DNA from: DAIDJD01 sp035485275
Lineage (GTDB): Bacteria > Oederibacteriota > JAJYGY01 > DAIDJD01
Direction: 5' to 3'
DNA: 18,063 nucleotides
Assembly (NCBI GenBank): GCA_035485275.1
Contig: DATHOE010000016.1
Coordinates: forward strand, 1 to 18,063
Shown here: positions 1 to 7,588 of the stretch, in pieces
Numbering within the stretch: position 1 is the stretch's first letter
Layout: each line of letters starts with the position of its first letter
The notes under the pieces: model-generated
Told to the model about the DNA's origin: nothing
The model's input: the letters and a program-made list of their open reading frames with translations, nothing else
Databases searched by the model: none
Program-made: the position numbers and the translations under genes

Positions 1-303
1 GTCTACTGCGCGACCAAGGCCGGGCTGCATTCCTTCTCCCAGTCCCTGCGCCACCAGCTCAGCGGGACCTCGGTCAAGGTCTTCGAGCTGATCCCCCCGA
101 CCGTGGACACCGAGATCGACCGCGGCGCCCGGGCCCTGCGCGGCCAGACGGACCGGGGCATCCCCGCATCAGAAGTGGCCGCAGCGGCCGTGGCGGGCAT
201 CCGCAAAGACCACTACGAGATAGCCGTGGGACGCGCCCAGACATTGATGCAAGGCGCGCGCAGCGACCCCGACGGCGCGTTCAAGGGATTGAACCGGGTT
301 TGA
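1..303 (+). CDS. Short-chain dehydrogenase/reductase, C-terminal part (DltE-like)
   Basis: The window opens inside this gene, leaving about 100 C-terminal residues. The second visible residue begins YCATK, the YxxxK catalytic motif of classical short-chain dehydrogenases, which reduce or oxidise carbonyl/hydroxyl substrates with NAD(P)(H) in the cytoplasm. It is followed by a helix (SFSQSLRHQL) and then FELIPPTVDTEI, the region after strand 6 that helps hold the nicotinamide. The SLRHQL and PPTVDTE wording resembles the DltE-type oxidoreductases found as stand-alone genes in many bacteria. The Rossmann glycine motif lies upstream of the window. The substrate cannot be deduced. The frame ends at TGA 301-303, 47 nt before the next ATG, so co-transcription with the Sel1 gene is possible. 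Confidence 0.85.
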   Translation, partial: VYCATKAGLHSFSQSLRHQLSGTSVKVFELIPPTVDTEIDRGARALRGQTDRGIPASEVAAAAVAGIRKDHYEIAVGRAQTLMQGARSDPDGAFKGLNRV

Positions 304-350
304 TCGCAGAGCCGGCCCTGGCCCGGCGTTTAGGTTTGAAAAGAGCCCCC

Positions 351-1754
351 ATGTCCGTGTTCAACACCATTGCCCTGATCCTGTGCCTTGTCCCGGGCGG
401 GCGGGCCCATTCCGCGCCCGCGGACGAACCCTTTTCCGAAGAGCAACGCGCGGTCCAGTACGGGCTGCTGACCGCGGGCGTGACCCAGGCCGGCATTCCC
501 GCCCTGCGCGCCGCGGCCGAGGCCGGGGACCCGAAGGCGCAGTTCAAACTCGCGATCATGTACTACCACGGGGTGGGCCTGGCCCAGAGCTACACGCAGG
601 CGATGCGCTGGTACAAGAAAGCCGCCGTAGGCGGCAACACCATGGCCCAAAGCGTGCTGGGCATGGCCTACCAGACGGGCCTGGGGCTCGACAAGGATTA
701 CGGCCAGGCCATGCGCTGGGACCAGAGGGCGGCCGCCCAGGGCGTGGACAACGCCCAGTGCAACCTGGGCCTCCTCTACCAGCAGGGCTTGGGCACGCCC
801 CGGTCCTACCCCCAGGCCCTGCGCTGGTTCCGCCTTGCGGCGGGCCGCGGCAACGTGGAGGCCATGGGCAACCTGGCCAGGATGTACCAGTTCGGCGAGG
901 GGATGCCCCCCGATTTTTTCGAGGCGAGGCGCTGGTTCCGCAAAGCCGCGGACCTGGGTGACCCCGGGGCCCAGGCTTCGCTGGGCTATCTCTACGCCCA
1001 GGGACTGGGGGTGGAGAGGGACTACGTGCGGGCCAGGCGCTGGTGGCTTGAGGCGGCGAAGGCCGGCGACGCGGACGCCCAATGCGACCTGGGCCTGGCC
1101 TGCTTCAAGGGCCAGGGCGCGCCCATGGACCGGGCCGCGGGCCTGCGCTGGGCCCGCCAGGCCGCCGACGGGGGATCCGCGCGCGGGGACTACGTGCTGG
1201 GCCGCATGCTCGAAAGCTCGGGGCGCCCCGGCGACGAGGCCCGGGCCCTCGACCGTTTCCGCAAGGCCGCTGAGAGGGGAAGCGCCCCGGCTCGCTGCGC
1301 CATCGCCGATTTCTACTACCGGGGCCGCTGCGTGCCGCAGGATTTCCGCGCGGCCCTTCGCTGGAACCGCGAGGCCGCGGAGCAGGACTGGGCTCCGGCC
1401 GAGTTCAACGTGGGCTTCATGGAGGAGGAAGGCCAGGGGACCCCGCCGGACGCCGCCCAGGCCCTCCATTGGCTGGAGCTGGCCGCGGAGCAGGGCCATG
1501 GCGACGCGCAGGGCGGGCTGGCCGCGCTCTACCTCAACGGCCAGGGCACCGCGCGCGACGACGTCCAGGCCTACAAATGGTTCGCCCTGGCGGCTTTGTC
1601 CCCGGGGCTGCCGGCAGCCGACCGCCAAAAGGCCGTGCGCTTGCGGGACCTGGCCGCAGCCCGCCTGAGCGCGGACCAGCTCGCCCGCGCGCAGGCTCTC
1701 CTGCGGCGATGGAGGCCGCGGGCCTCCCGCGACCCTGATCCCTCCGACGGCTGA
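351..1754 (+). CDS. Secreted Sel1-repeat (TPR-like) protein
   Basis: A 467-residue protein. An upstream in-frame TTG at 300 would overlap the previous stop. ATG 351 is preferred because it places a signal peptide (hydrophobic residues about 6-17, then GGRAHSA) at the N-terminus. From about residue 52 to 425 there are ten consecutive Sel1-like repeats of about 36 residues. Each has an AQxxLGxxYxxGxG-type first helix and an A.RWxxxAAxxG-type second helix. Repeats 7-9 are more divergent. A short helical tail (AARLSADQLARAQALL) ends it, as is common in this family. Sel1 repeats form an alpha solenoid that acts as a protein-interaction scaffold, often in envelope processes. No enzymatic domain is visible, so the partner is unknown. 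Shine-Dalgarno pairing is weak (AAAAGAG). Confidence 0.88.
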   Translation: MSVFNTIALILCLVPGGRAHSAPADEPFSEEQRAVQYGLLTAGVTQAGIPALRAAAEAGDPKAQFKLAIMYYHGVGLAQSYTQAMRWYKKAAVGGNTMAQSVLGMAYQTGLGLDKDYGQAMRWDQRAAAQGVDNAQCNLGLLYQQGLGTPRSYPQALRWFRLAAGRGNVEAMGNLARMYQFGEGMPPDFFEARRWFRKAADLGDPGAQASLGYLYAQGLGVERDYVRARRWWLEAAKAGDADAQCDLGLACFKGQGAPMDRAAGLRWARQAADGGSARGDYVLGRMLESSGRPGDEARALDRFRKAAERGSAPARCAIADFYYRGRCVPQDFRAALRWNREAAEQDWAPAEFNVGFMEEEGQGTPPDAAQALHWLELAAEQGHGDAQGGLAALYLNGQGTARDDVQAYKWFALAALSPGLPAADRQKAVRLRDLAAARLSADQLARAQALLRRWRPRASRDPDPSDG

Positions 1755-1789
1755 GGCCGGGCGGGGCCTGGTAACGAATCGAAACGCCC

Positions 1790-1818
1790 GGAACCTTGTC
1801 CCGGCGCGCAGCGTAAGA
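1790..1818 (+). promoter_or_regulatory. Candidate ECF-sigma-type promoter
   Basis: GGAACC at 1790-1795 and CGTAAGA at 1812-1818 are separated by 16 nt. This matches the usual -35 (GGAAC) and -10 (CGT) elements and spacing of extracytoplasmic-function sigma factors. It lies just upstream of a gene for a secreted protein, which fits envelope-stress control. No sigma70-like pair of similar quality was seen in this gap. The call rests on consensus matching alone. Confidence 0.3.
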
Positions 1819-1852
1819 TTAAGGTAGAGGCGTGATGAAAAAGGGGGTTTCC

Positions 1853-2716
1853 ATGAAGCGTTTCAGCCGTTTTTCCTGTCTGTTTTTGATCGCGGGCCTT
1901 GCCTGCGGATCCCTGCTGGCGGCGGGCGCTCCGGACTACGACACCGTCAAGCTGAAGGACGGCCGCATCGTTAAGGGCCAGGTGGTCGAGGAACGGAACG
2001 ACTCGCTGGTGGTGCTGGTGAAGGGCGTGCGCAGGACCTTTGAACGCAGCTTCGTCGCCAAGATTTCCTATGGGGACGGCGCCGGCGGGGAGGAGGGGCA
2101 GGGCCTGGCCGCCCCGCCGGCGCAGGCCCCCAGCCCCTCGGACTTGCCCTCCGGGGCCGCGGCGGGCGACCTGGTCCTGAGCCGGCGCTACAGCGTCCCG
2201 GTCAGCGACGTGGCCTGGGTGCGCAGCCAGGGCGTCCCGGATGTGGACGTGGCGATGGTGTTCTTCGTGGCCGCGGCCGCGAGGGTCCAACCGCGCAGGG
2301 TCGTGCACCTCTACCTGGAAGGCTGGTCCTGGGACGAAATCGAGGACTATTTCCAGATCCCCACAGGGGGCGCCGATGAGGGCGCCTACGCGGCGCCCGA
2401 CGCGCCCTATGTCGTCGACGGGCCGGACCTTTGGTACGGATGGGACGGCTACGCCGGCTATCCGGGATGGGGCTATTACGGCGGCGGCTACGGCTACGGC
2501 TACGGCTACGGCGGCTCCTACCGGGGCGGGCACGGCGGCGGCGGATCCTCCTACGGCTCAGGCCGGAATTGGGGCGGCGGCGCGCACGCCTCCTCAGGCT
2601 CGGGCGGGCACTCCTGGGGCGGGGCCTCCGGTGGCGGCGCCCCCATCGGGACCTCCGGAGGGGGCTCCCATTCCGGAGGCGGCTCCGTCAGCCACAACAG
2701 CCGCGGGCACAACTGA
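1853..2716 (+). CDS. Secreted protein with Sm/SH3-like N-terminal domain and Gly/Tyr/Ser-rich tail
   Basis: ATG 1853 follows AAGGGGG with a 5-nt gap and gives 287 residues starting with a clear signal peptide (MKRFSRF, then a hydrophobic stretch to LLAAGA). ATG 1835, preceded by AGAGG, is an alternative giving six extra residues. After the signal comes a small beta domain of about 45 residues (TVKLKDGRIVKGQVVEE and on to the FVAKI strand) resembling Sm-like/SH3-like folds. A Pro/Ala linker follows. Then comes a helical segment containing VFFVAAAARVQ and YLEGWSWDEIEDYF, a pattern seen in uncharacterised secreted bacterial proteins. The last third is low-complexity Gly, Tyr, Ser and His, including four GY pairs. 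The function is unknown; the tail suggests an extended surface or periplasmic segment. Confidence 0.75.
   Translation: MKRFSRFSCLFLIAGLACGSLLAAGAPDYDTVKLKDGRIVKGQVVEERNDSLVVLVKGVRRTFERSFVAKISYGDGAGGEEGQGLAAPPAQAPSPSDLPSGAAAGDLVLSRRYSVPVSDVAWVRSQGVPDVDVAMVFFVAAAARVQPRRVVHLYLEGWSWDEIEDYFQIPTGGADEGAYAAPDAPYVVDGPDLWYGWDGYAGYPGWGYYGGGYGYGYGYGGSYRGGHGGGGSSYGSGRNWGGGAHASSGSGGHSWGGASGGGAPIGTSGGGSHSGGGSVSHNSRGHN
2486..2509 (+). repeat. Tandem GGCTAC x4
   Basis: Four exact in-frame copies of GGCTAC encode GYGYGYGY in the low-complexity tail of the secreted protein. Short in-frame repeats of this kind can change length by slippage without shifting the frame. Confidence 0.9.
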
Positions 2717-2764
2717 CGGGAATTTTGAATGCCAAGCCGCGTTTGATTCCGTACCATGGTGGCC

Positions 2765-2790
2765 GCCTCTGTTTTAGAGGCCTTCCTTTT
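2765..2790 (+). terminator. Weak stem-loop before the siroheme-type gene
   Basis: GCCTCT (2765-2770) and AGAGGC (2776-2781) form a 6-bp stem with a GTTTT loop. A pyrimidine run containing only four consecutive Ts (2787-2790) follows. It sits between the Gly-rich protein gene and the next start at 2805. It could be a weak terminator or a 5' leader hairpin of the downstream gene. Confidence 0.3.
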
Positions 2791-2804
2791 CCCTTGAGAC
2801 GGCC

Positions 2805-3479
2805 ATGCCAAAACCTTACTTCGCGTTGAACCTGGATGTGGTGGGCAAGCCCTGCCTGGTCATCGGCGGGGACGAGGAGGCCCTGGAGAAATCCGAGCGC
2901 CTGGTGGAGGCCGAGGCCGACCTGACGGTCGTGGCGAAACGGGCCATCCCGGCCTTGGTGGATTTTTTGAAGCAGCACGGCGCCCGGCTCCATCTCCGCG
3001 CGGTGGCGCCCCAGGACATCGCCGGGAATTTTTTCGTCCTCAATTGCGTCAAGACCGAGCCCGAGCTCAGCGCCTGGATCCACGCGGAATGCCTGAAGCA
3101 GCACGCCATCATCTCCGCCTACGACCAGCCGGACGTGAGCAACGCCGTGATGATGGGCCTGGTCCGGGCGGGCAAGATCCGCATCGCCATCGGCAGCAAC
3201 GGCTCGAGCCCGGGTCTGGTGAGCGCCATCCGCAAGGCCTTTGAACGGATTTTTGACGGGGAATTCGCCCGCTACAGCGAGAGCGTGGCCGAACAGCGGC
3301 AGTGCCACATCGACCGCGGGGCGACGCCCAAGCAGCGCAAATACCGTTTCAAGGAACAGCTGAAGAAATTCGACATCCAGGGGCGCATCGTCTACCCCGA
3401 AGCCTACCGGAAAAATTTGGAGCAGGGCGTGGAACAAAGGGCCGACGGCCTCTGGTACCGCAAGGCGTCCAAGCCTTGA
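2805..3479 (+). CDS. Precorrin-2 dehydrogenase / sirohydrochlorin ferrochelatase-like protein (CysG N-terminal / Met8 family)
   Basis: A 224-residue protein close in length to stand-alone bacterial precorrin-2 dehydrogenases, which oxidise precorrin-2 to sirohydrochlorin with NAD+ on the way to siroheme. The order of elements fits: strand GKPCLVIGG, a helix, strand LTVVAK, then ISAYDQPDVSNAVMMG holding the Asp (D107) that lines up with the family's conserved Asp. Next comes KIRIAIGSNGSSPGLVSAIRKAFE, here split by eye into IAIGSNGSSPGL and SAIRKAFE, the most diagnostic block. The nucleotide loop is unusual: family proteins have GGGxxAxRK, whereas this reads GGDEEALEKSE. No uroporphyrinogen methyltransferase domain is fused and no other tetrapyrrole gene is nearby. 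It converges on ispH with only 9 nt between the stops. The family call is solid; the exact reaction is less certain. Confidence 0.75.
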   Translation: MPKPYFALNLDVVGKPCLVIGGDEEALEKSERLVEAEADLTVVAKRAIPALVDFLKQHGARLHLRAVAPQDIAGNFFVLNCVKTEPELSAWIHAECLKQHAIISAYDQPDVSNAVMMGLVRAGKIRIAIGSNGSSPGLVSAIRKAFERIFDGEFARYSESVAEQRQCHIDRGATPKQRKYRFKEQLKKFDIQGRIVYPEAYRKNLEQGVEQRADGLWYRKASKP

Positions 3480-3488
3480 GGGGCTAAA

Positions 3489-4373
3489 TCAGGCGGCGTT
3501 CAGGCCCATGGTCAGCCCCACGGGCCTGGCCGAAGGCAGGCCGTCGGGAAGGGCGCCTATGGCTTCCACCACTTCCTTGATCAGATAATCCGGCGTCGAG
3601 GCCCCCGCGGTCACGCCGACGTGCTGTTTCCCCTCGAACCATTCCTGCTTCAATTCCTGGGCCGTCTCGATGTGGTGGGTGTTGTCGGCGCCCAGGCGCG
3701 CGGCGGCCACCTCGGCCAGTTTGTGCGTATTGCTGCTGTTGTATCCGCCGATCACCACCATCACGTCCACCTCCTGGGACAGGGCCTTCGCCGATGTCTG
3801 CCGGTCCTTGGTGGGCTTGCAGATGGTGTTGATGGCCTCCACCTGCTCGCAGCGTTCCTTGAGCAGCGCGACGAAGTGGTCGAATTTCTCCAGCAGCAGG
3901 GTGCTCTGGCTCACCACGCCGACCTTCGACCCGCGCGGGACCTGCTCCAGGTCCTCGTCCTTGTAGACGATGATGGGGTCGGCCATGCGGCTGGCGATGC
4001 CCCGGACCTCCACGTGCTTGGGGTCGCCGATGATCACGACCCTCAGGCCCTGGGTCTGCATCTTCCAGCCGCTGCGGTAGATGTGGGTCACCAATGGGCA
4101 GGTCGTGTCCACGATCTCCAGGTCGCGATCCTTCATTTCCTGGATCTTGGCGACGTCCAGTCCGTGGGCCGTGATGAAGACGCGTTTGCCCTTCACGTCG
4201 TCCAGGCTGCTGACGATGTGCTTGCCCAGCGTGTCGAGGCGGGCCACTTCCTGGGGATTATGGATGAGGCTGCCGAAAATATAGGCTTCGTCCTGCTGTT
4301 CGGCGCGGTCGATGGCCTTTTTCACGCCAAAACAGAATCCGGCGGCCTGGGCTACGGTGATTTTCCGGGGCAT
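3489..4373 (-). CDS. ispH: 4-hydroxy-3-methylbut-2-enyl diphosphate reductase
   Basis: A 294-residue protein. IspH reduces HMBPP to IPP and DMAPP, the last step of the MEP isoprenoid pathway, using a [4Fe-4S] cluster. All three cluster cysteines are present in their usual settings: C14 (AGFCFGV), C92 (DTTCPLV) and C185 (NTICKPTKDRQ). Substrate-binding residues are also present: H38 (GSLIHNPQEV), H120 and E122 (GDPKHVEV), SSNTHKL (213-219) and GASTPD (257-262). The family often has HPEV where this has HVEV, and NTICxAT where this has NTICKPT; both are mild variants. On the minus strand ATG 4373 is preceded by GAGGAAG. The gene is divergent from ilvB and shares a 210-bp upstream region with it. 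Confidence 0.95.
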   Translation of the reverse strand: MPRKITVAQAAGFCFGVKKAIDRAEQQDEAYIFGSLIHNPQEVARLDTLGKHIVSSLDDVKGKRVFITAHGLDVAKIQEMKDRDLEIVDTTCPLVTHIYRSGWKMQTQGLRVVIIGDPKHVEVRGIASRMADPIIVYKDEDLEQVPRGSKVGVVSQSTLLLEKFDHFVALLKERCEQVEAINTICKPTKDRQTSAKALSQEVDVMVVIGGYNSSNTHKLAEVAAARLGADNTHHIETAQELKQEWFEGKQHVGVTAGASTPDYLIKEVVEAIGALPDGLPSARPVGLTMGLNAA

Positions 4374-4502
4374 GGGGCTTCCTCACTTGGCCTTGCGGTC
4401 TTTTACCTGGCGAAATAGTGTGCCATAAAAGCGGCTGCTCTGACAGCCCCTAAGAGGGCCCGGCCGGCCTTGAAAAGAGGCCCTTGCGGCCGTCGGGGCG
4501 GA

Positions 4503-4531
4503 TTGACGGTCCTGCCCAGGCTCCGTATAGT
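4503..4531 (+). promoter_or_regulatory. Sigma70-type promoter of ilvB
   Basis: TTGACG (4503-4508) and TATAGT (4526-4531) are separated by exactly 17 nt, each with five of six consensus matches. Transcription should start near 4538, leaving a leader of about 46 nt. The leader is too short for a classical attenuator and contains no leader peptide. A small GGCCC/GGGCC hairpin (4557-4572) sits just upstream of the GGAGGA ribosome site. The rest of 4374-4502 holds GC-rich inverted segments but no gene. Confidence 0.75.
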
Positions 4532-4583
4532 AGTGTCCCTTTTTTAACGGTGTCCAGGCCCATAGGGGGGCCGTGGAGGATCT

Positions 4584-6302
4584 ATGGCGAACGAGGAAAA
4601 GAAGATCGGGGCGCAGATACTGGTCGAGGAACTGGCCGATTTGGGCGTCAAATACGTCTTCGGCTATCCCGGCGGGTCGAACCTGCCCATTTTCGACGTC
4701 ATCAACAAGACCGACATCGAGATGGTGCTCAACGGCGACGAACGCTGCGCTGGCCACGCGGCCGAAGGCTACGCCCGCGCCACCGGCGAGGTCGGCGTGT
4801 GCCTGGTCACGTCCGGCCCCGGCGCCACCAACCTGGTCACCCCCCTCGCCGACGCCAAGATGGACAGCACCCCCATCGTCGGCATCTCGGGCCAGGTCTA
4901 CAGCCACCTCATCGGCAAGGACGCCTTCCAGGAGACGCCGATCACGAACGTGACCCAGGCCGTCACCAAGCACAACTACCTGGTCACCCGCACCCTGGAC
5001 GTCGCCCGCGTCATCCGCGAAGCCTTCCACATCGCCTCCACCGGGCGTCCCGGCCCCGTCCTGGTCGACGTCACCAAGGACGCCCAGGAGCAGGCGGTTT
5101 CGCCCAAGGACATCTCGCGCGAATTCAAGCTGCCCGGCTACAAGCTGGTCGAGGCGCCCCAGATCGACGACAAGCGCGTCGACGAGGTCTGCGACGCGAT
5201 CAAGAAGTTCAAGCGCCCGCTCCTCTACATCGGCCAGGGCATCGTCCTGGGCGACGCTTGGCACGAGCTGAGGGCCTTCGCCGAGAAGTCGGCCATCCCC
5301 GTGGCGAGCACCATCCTGGGGCTCGGCGCCTTCCCGGGCGACCATCCGCTCTTCGCCGGCATGCTCGGCATGCACGGGGCGGCCTACGCCAATTTCGCCA
5401 TGGACCAGGCCGACCTGGTGATCTGCCTGGGCGCCCGCTTCGACGACCGGGTCACCGGCAAGGTCAGCGAGTTCATCAACAACGCCTTCATCGTCCACGT
5501 CGACATCGACAAGAGCGAGCTCAACAAGAACAAGAAGGCCCACATCCCCGTCCACGGGCGGGTGAAGGACTTCCTGGCCCGCATCACGCCCAAGGTCGCC
5601 AAGGCCGACACCGCGGACTGGCTGGCCCACCTCGACGAGCTGAAGCGCCGCTATCCCTTCGACTTCGAGAAGGGCGACGGCAGCCAGATCAAGCCCCAGG
5701 CCTTCCTGAGGGCCCTGGACAAGGCCGTGGCCGGGCGGCGCACCATCTACACCACCGGCGTCGGCCAGCACCAGATGTGGGCCGCCCAGTACCTGACCTT
5801 CCGGGAACCGCGCACCTTCATCACCTCGGCGGGCGCAGGAACCATGGGCTTCGGCCTGCCTTCGGCCGTGGGCGCGGCCCTGGCCCGGCCCGATTCGACC
5901 GTCATCAACATCGACGGCGACGGCAGCTTCGAGATGAACATCAACGAGCTGCGCACCTGCTTCGACCGGAACATCCCGGTGAAGACGGTCATCCTCAACA
6001 ACAAGATCCTGGGCATGGTGGGGCAGTGGCAGCGCCGCTTCTACAAGCGCAACTACTCCTCGGTGGAGTTCAACAAGTACCCGCGCTACGCCGAGGGCGT
6101 GAAGGCCCTGTACGGCATCGAGAGCATGTCCATCTCCAAGCCCGAGGACATGGCCAAGGGCATCGACGCCATGCTCAAGACCGACGGCCCCTTCGTGCTG
6201 GAAGTGATGATCCCCAAGGAAGAGGACGTGCTGCCCATGATCCCGGGCGGCAGGACCATCAAGGAGATGATCCTGGCCCCGGGCCAGGTGCGCCAGGATT
6301 AG
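4584..6302 (+). CDS. ilvB: Acetolactate synthase, catalytic (large) subunit
   Basis: A 572-residue thiamine-diphosphate enzyme that condenses pyruvate into acetolactate, or with 2-oxobutyrate into acetohydroxybutyrate, for valine, leucine and isoleucine synthesis. The N-terminal domain has FGYPGGSNLPIFD, the catalytic Glu E53 and the block VTSGPGATNLVT. The middle domain has GARFDDRVTGK, typical of acetolactate synthases. The C-terminal domain has the diphosphate motif GDG (445-447) with NN (472-473), then LGMVGQWQRRFY, which separates this enzyme from other members of the superfamily. Around E53 the sequence is GDERCAGHAAEG instead of the common RHEQGAAHAAxG. The strong ribosome site GGAGGA ends 3 nt before ATG. 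No regulatory subunit gene (ilvN) follows. The next gene is mutY, beyond a terminator. Confidence 0.93.
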   Translation: MANEEKKIGAQILVEELADLGVKYVFGYPGGSNLPIFDVINKTDIEMVLNGDERCAGHAAEGYARATGEVGVCLVTSGPGATNLVTPLADAKMDSTPIVGISGQVYSHLIGKDAFQETPITNVTQAVTKHNYLVTRTLDVARVIREAFHIASTGRPGPVLVDVTKDAQEQAVSPKDISREFKLPGYKLVEAPQIDDKRVDEVCDAIKKFKRPLLYIGQGIVLGDAWHELRAFAEKSAIPVASTILGLGAFPGDHPLFAGMLGMHGAAYANFAMDQADLVICLGARFDDRVTGKVSEFINNAFIVHVDIDKSELNKNKKAHIPVHGRVKDFLARITPKVAKADTADWLAHLDELKRRYPFDFEKGDGSQIKPQAFLRALDKAVAGRRTIYTTGVGQHQMWAAQYLTFREPRTFITSAGAGTMGFGLPSAVGAALARPDSTVINIDGDGSFEMNINELRTCFDRNIPVKTVILNNKILGMVGQWQRRFYKRNYSSVEFNKYPRYAEGVKALYGIESMSISKPEDMAKGIDAMLKTDGPFVLEVMIPKEEDVLPMIPGGRTIKEMILAPGQVRQD

Positions 6303-6317
6303 GGGTTCCGCTGGACG

Positions 6318-6358
6318 GCCCAGGGGTGCGCGAGCCGAGCGCCCCCTGGGCTTTTTTT
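6318..6358 (+). terminator. Strong intrinsic terminator after ilvB
   Basis: GCCCAGGGG (6318-6326) pairs with CCCCTGGGC (6343-6351). Inside it GCGC (6328-6331) pairs with GCGC (6339-6342), giving a 13-bp stem with one bulged T and a 7-nt loop. Seven Ts (6352-6358) follow. It begins 16 nt after the ilvB stop and isolates ilvB as a single-gene transcript. Confidence 0.93.
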
Positions 6359-6404
6359 ATGGCCGGCCGCCGCTTCCGCCGCCCGCCTTGATCACGGGGT
6401 TTTT

Positions 6405-7577
6405 GTGAGCCTGGACCGCCCCCGGCTGCGCCGGGAACTTCTGCGCTGGTACGCCGCGAACAAGCGCGACCTGCCCTGGCGCCGCACGGGCGAGCCCTTC
6501 GCGATCCTGGTCAGCGAGCTCATGCTCCAGCAGACGCAGGTCAAGACCGCCCTGCCCTACTACGAGCGCTTCATGGCGCTCTTCCCCACGGCCGCGGCCC
6601 TGGCCCGCGCCCCGGAGCCCGAGGTGCTGGCCGCCTGGGCCGGGCTGGGCTACTACCGCCGCGCGCGCTTCCTGCACGCCGCGGCCCGGGCCATCGTCGA
6701 AGCGGGGGACTTCCCCCGCACCGCGGAGGGCATCCGCGCCCTGCCCGGGGTGGGCGCCTACACGGCCGCGGCCGTCGGCAGCATCGCCTTCGGCTTGCCC
6801 CTGGCGGTGGTCGACGGAAACGTGGTGCGCGTGGTGACGCGCCTGCTGGCCCTGGACGCCGACCCGACCAAGGGGGAGGGCGCGGCCCGGGTGCGCCAGG
6901 AGGCCCAGGACCTGCTCGATACGCGCCATCCCGGCGACTTCAACCAGGCCGTCATGGAACTGGGGGCCGGTCTGTGCGCGCCGACGAAGCCGCGCTGCCC
7001 TTTGTGCCCCCTCAAACAGCACTGCGCGGCCTTCCTAGACGGCAGGCCCGAGGCCTATCCCCGTTTGCCGGAGCGCGCCGCCACCCGGGTCCTGGTGAAA
7101 AGCGCGCTCCTGATCGTCCGGGGCTCCGGCACGCGGGCGAAGGTTTTGGCGCGGGTCCGCAAGGAGTCCAGGAAGCCCAAACCCGGCCATGCCGCCGACC
7201 GCCTGCGCGGCTTCTGGGCCTTCCCGGAATTGGAGTTGCCCAGGGAGGACTGGGCCGAGGCCGAGAGCTCGGCCGGCGCCGAGGCCCGGCGCCTGGCCGG
7301 ACCCGGATGCGCCGTGGCCGGACGCCTGCCCAAGGTCCGGCATCGCATCACGGTCTACGACATCCACGTCCTGCCCCTGCGCTTCAGCGCGCCCGAGGAC
7401 GGCGGCCCCGCCGGGAAGCGGGCGGCCCTGCTGGCCAGGGAGGGCTGGGAATGGGTTTCCTTGGGGAAGCTGGCGGCCCTGCCTCTGGCGTCCGCCGAAA
7501 AGAGGCTCTTGGGGCAGCTTAAAAAAGTTTTCGCGCCGGAGGGGGAAGCCGGCGCGCAATTGGGTTTGAAACTATAG
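6405..7577 (+). CDS. mutY: Adenine DNA glycosylase
   Basis: A 390-residue protein with a GTG start at 6405, preceded by a weak ACGGGG. MutY removes adenine mispaired with 8-oxoguanine. Visible features, in order: catalytic Glu E38 (LVSELMLQQTQV), helix-hairpin-helix LPGVGAYTA (113-121), and catalytic Asp D137 (VVDGNVVRV). The [4Fe-4S] cysteines are C191, C198, C201 and C207 in the canonical C-x6-C-x2-C-x5-C spacing. The C-terminal 170 residues match the position of the NUDIX-like 8-oxoG recognition domain, including GFWAFPELELP and KVRHRITVYDI. The gene converges on the pseudouridine synthase gene with an 11-nt gap. Confidence 0.95.
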   Translation: MSLDRPRLRRELLRWYAANKRDLPWRRTGEPFAILVSELMLQQTQVKTALPYYERFMALFPTAAALARAPEPEVLAAWAGLGYYRRARFLHAAARAIVEAGDFPRTAEGIRALPGVGAYTAAAVGSIAFGLPLAVVDGNVVRVVTRLLALDADPTKGEGAARVRQEAQDLLDTRHPGDFNQAVMELGAGLCAPTKPRCPLCPLKQHCAAFLDGRPEAYPRLPERAATRVLVKSALLIVRGSGTRAKVLARVRKESRKPKPGHAADRLRGFWAFPELELPREDWAEAESSAGAEARRLAGPGCAVAGRLPKVRHRITVYDIHVLPLRFSAPEDGGPAGKRAALLAREGWEWVSLGKLAALPLASAEKRLLGQLKKVFAPEGEAGAQLGLKL

Positions 7578-7588
7578 GTCCGTTTCGG

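Noticed and set aside
4440..4500. GC-rich inverted segments between ispH and ilvB as an attenuator
   Set aside because: They lie upstream of the ilvB promoter, so they would not be in the ilvB mRNA, and there is no T-run.
4484..6391. A 635-codon plus-strand frame overlapping ilvB
   Set aside because: It is a frame-shifted shadow of ilvB rich in Arg, Pro, Gly and His and runs through the intrinsic terminator.
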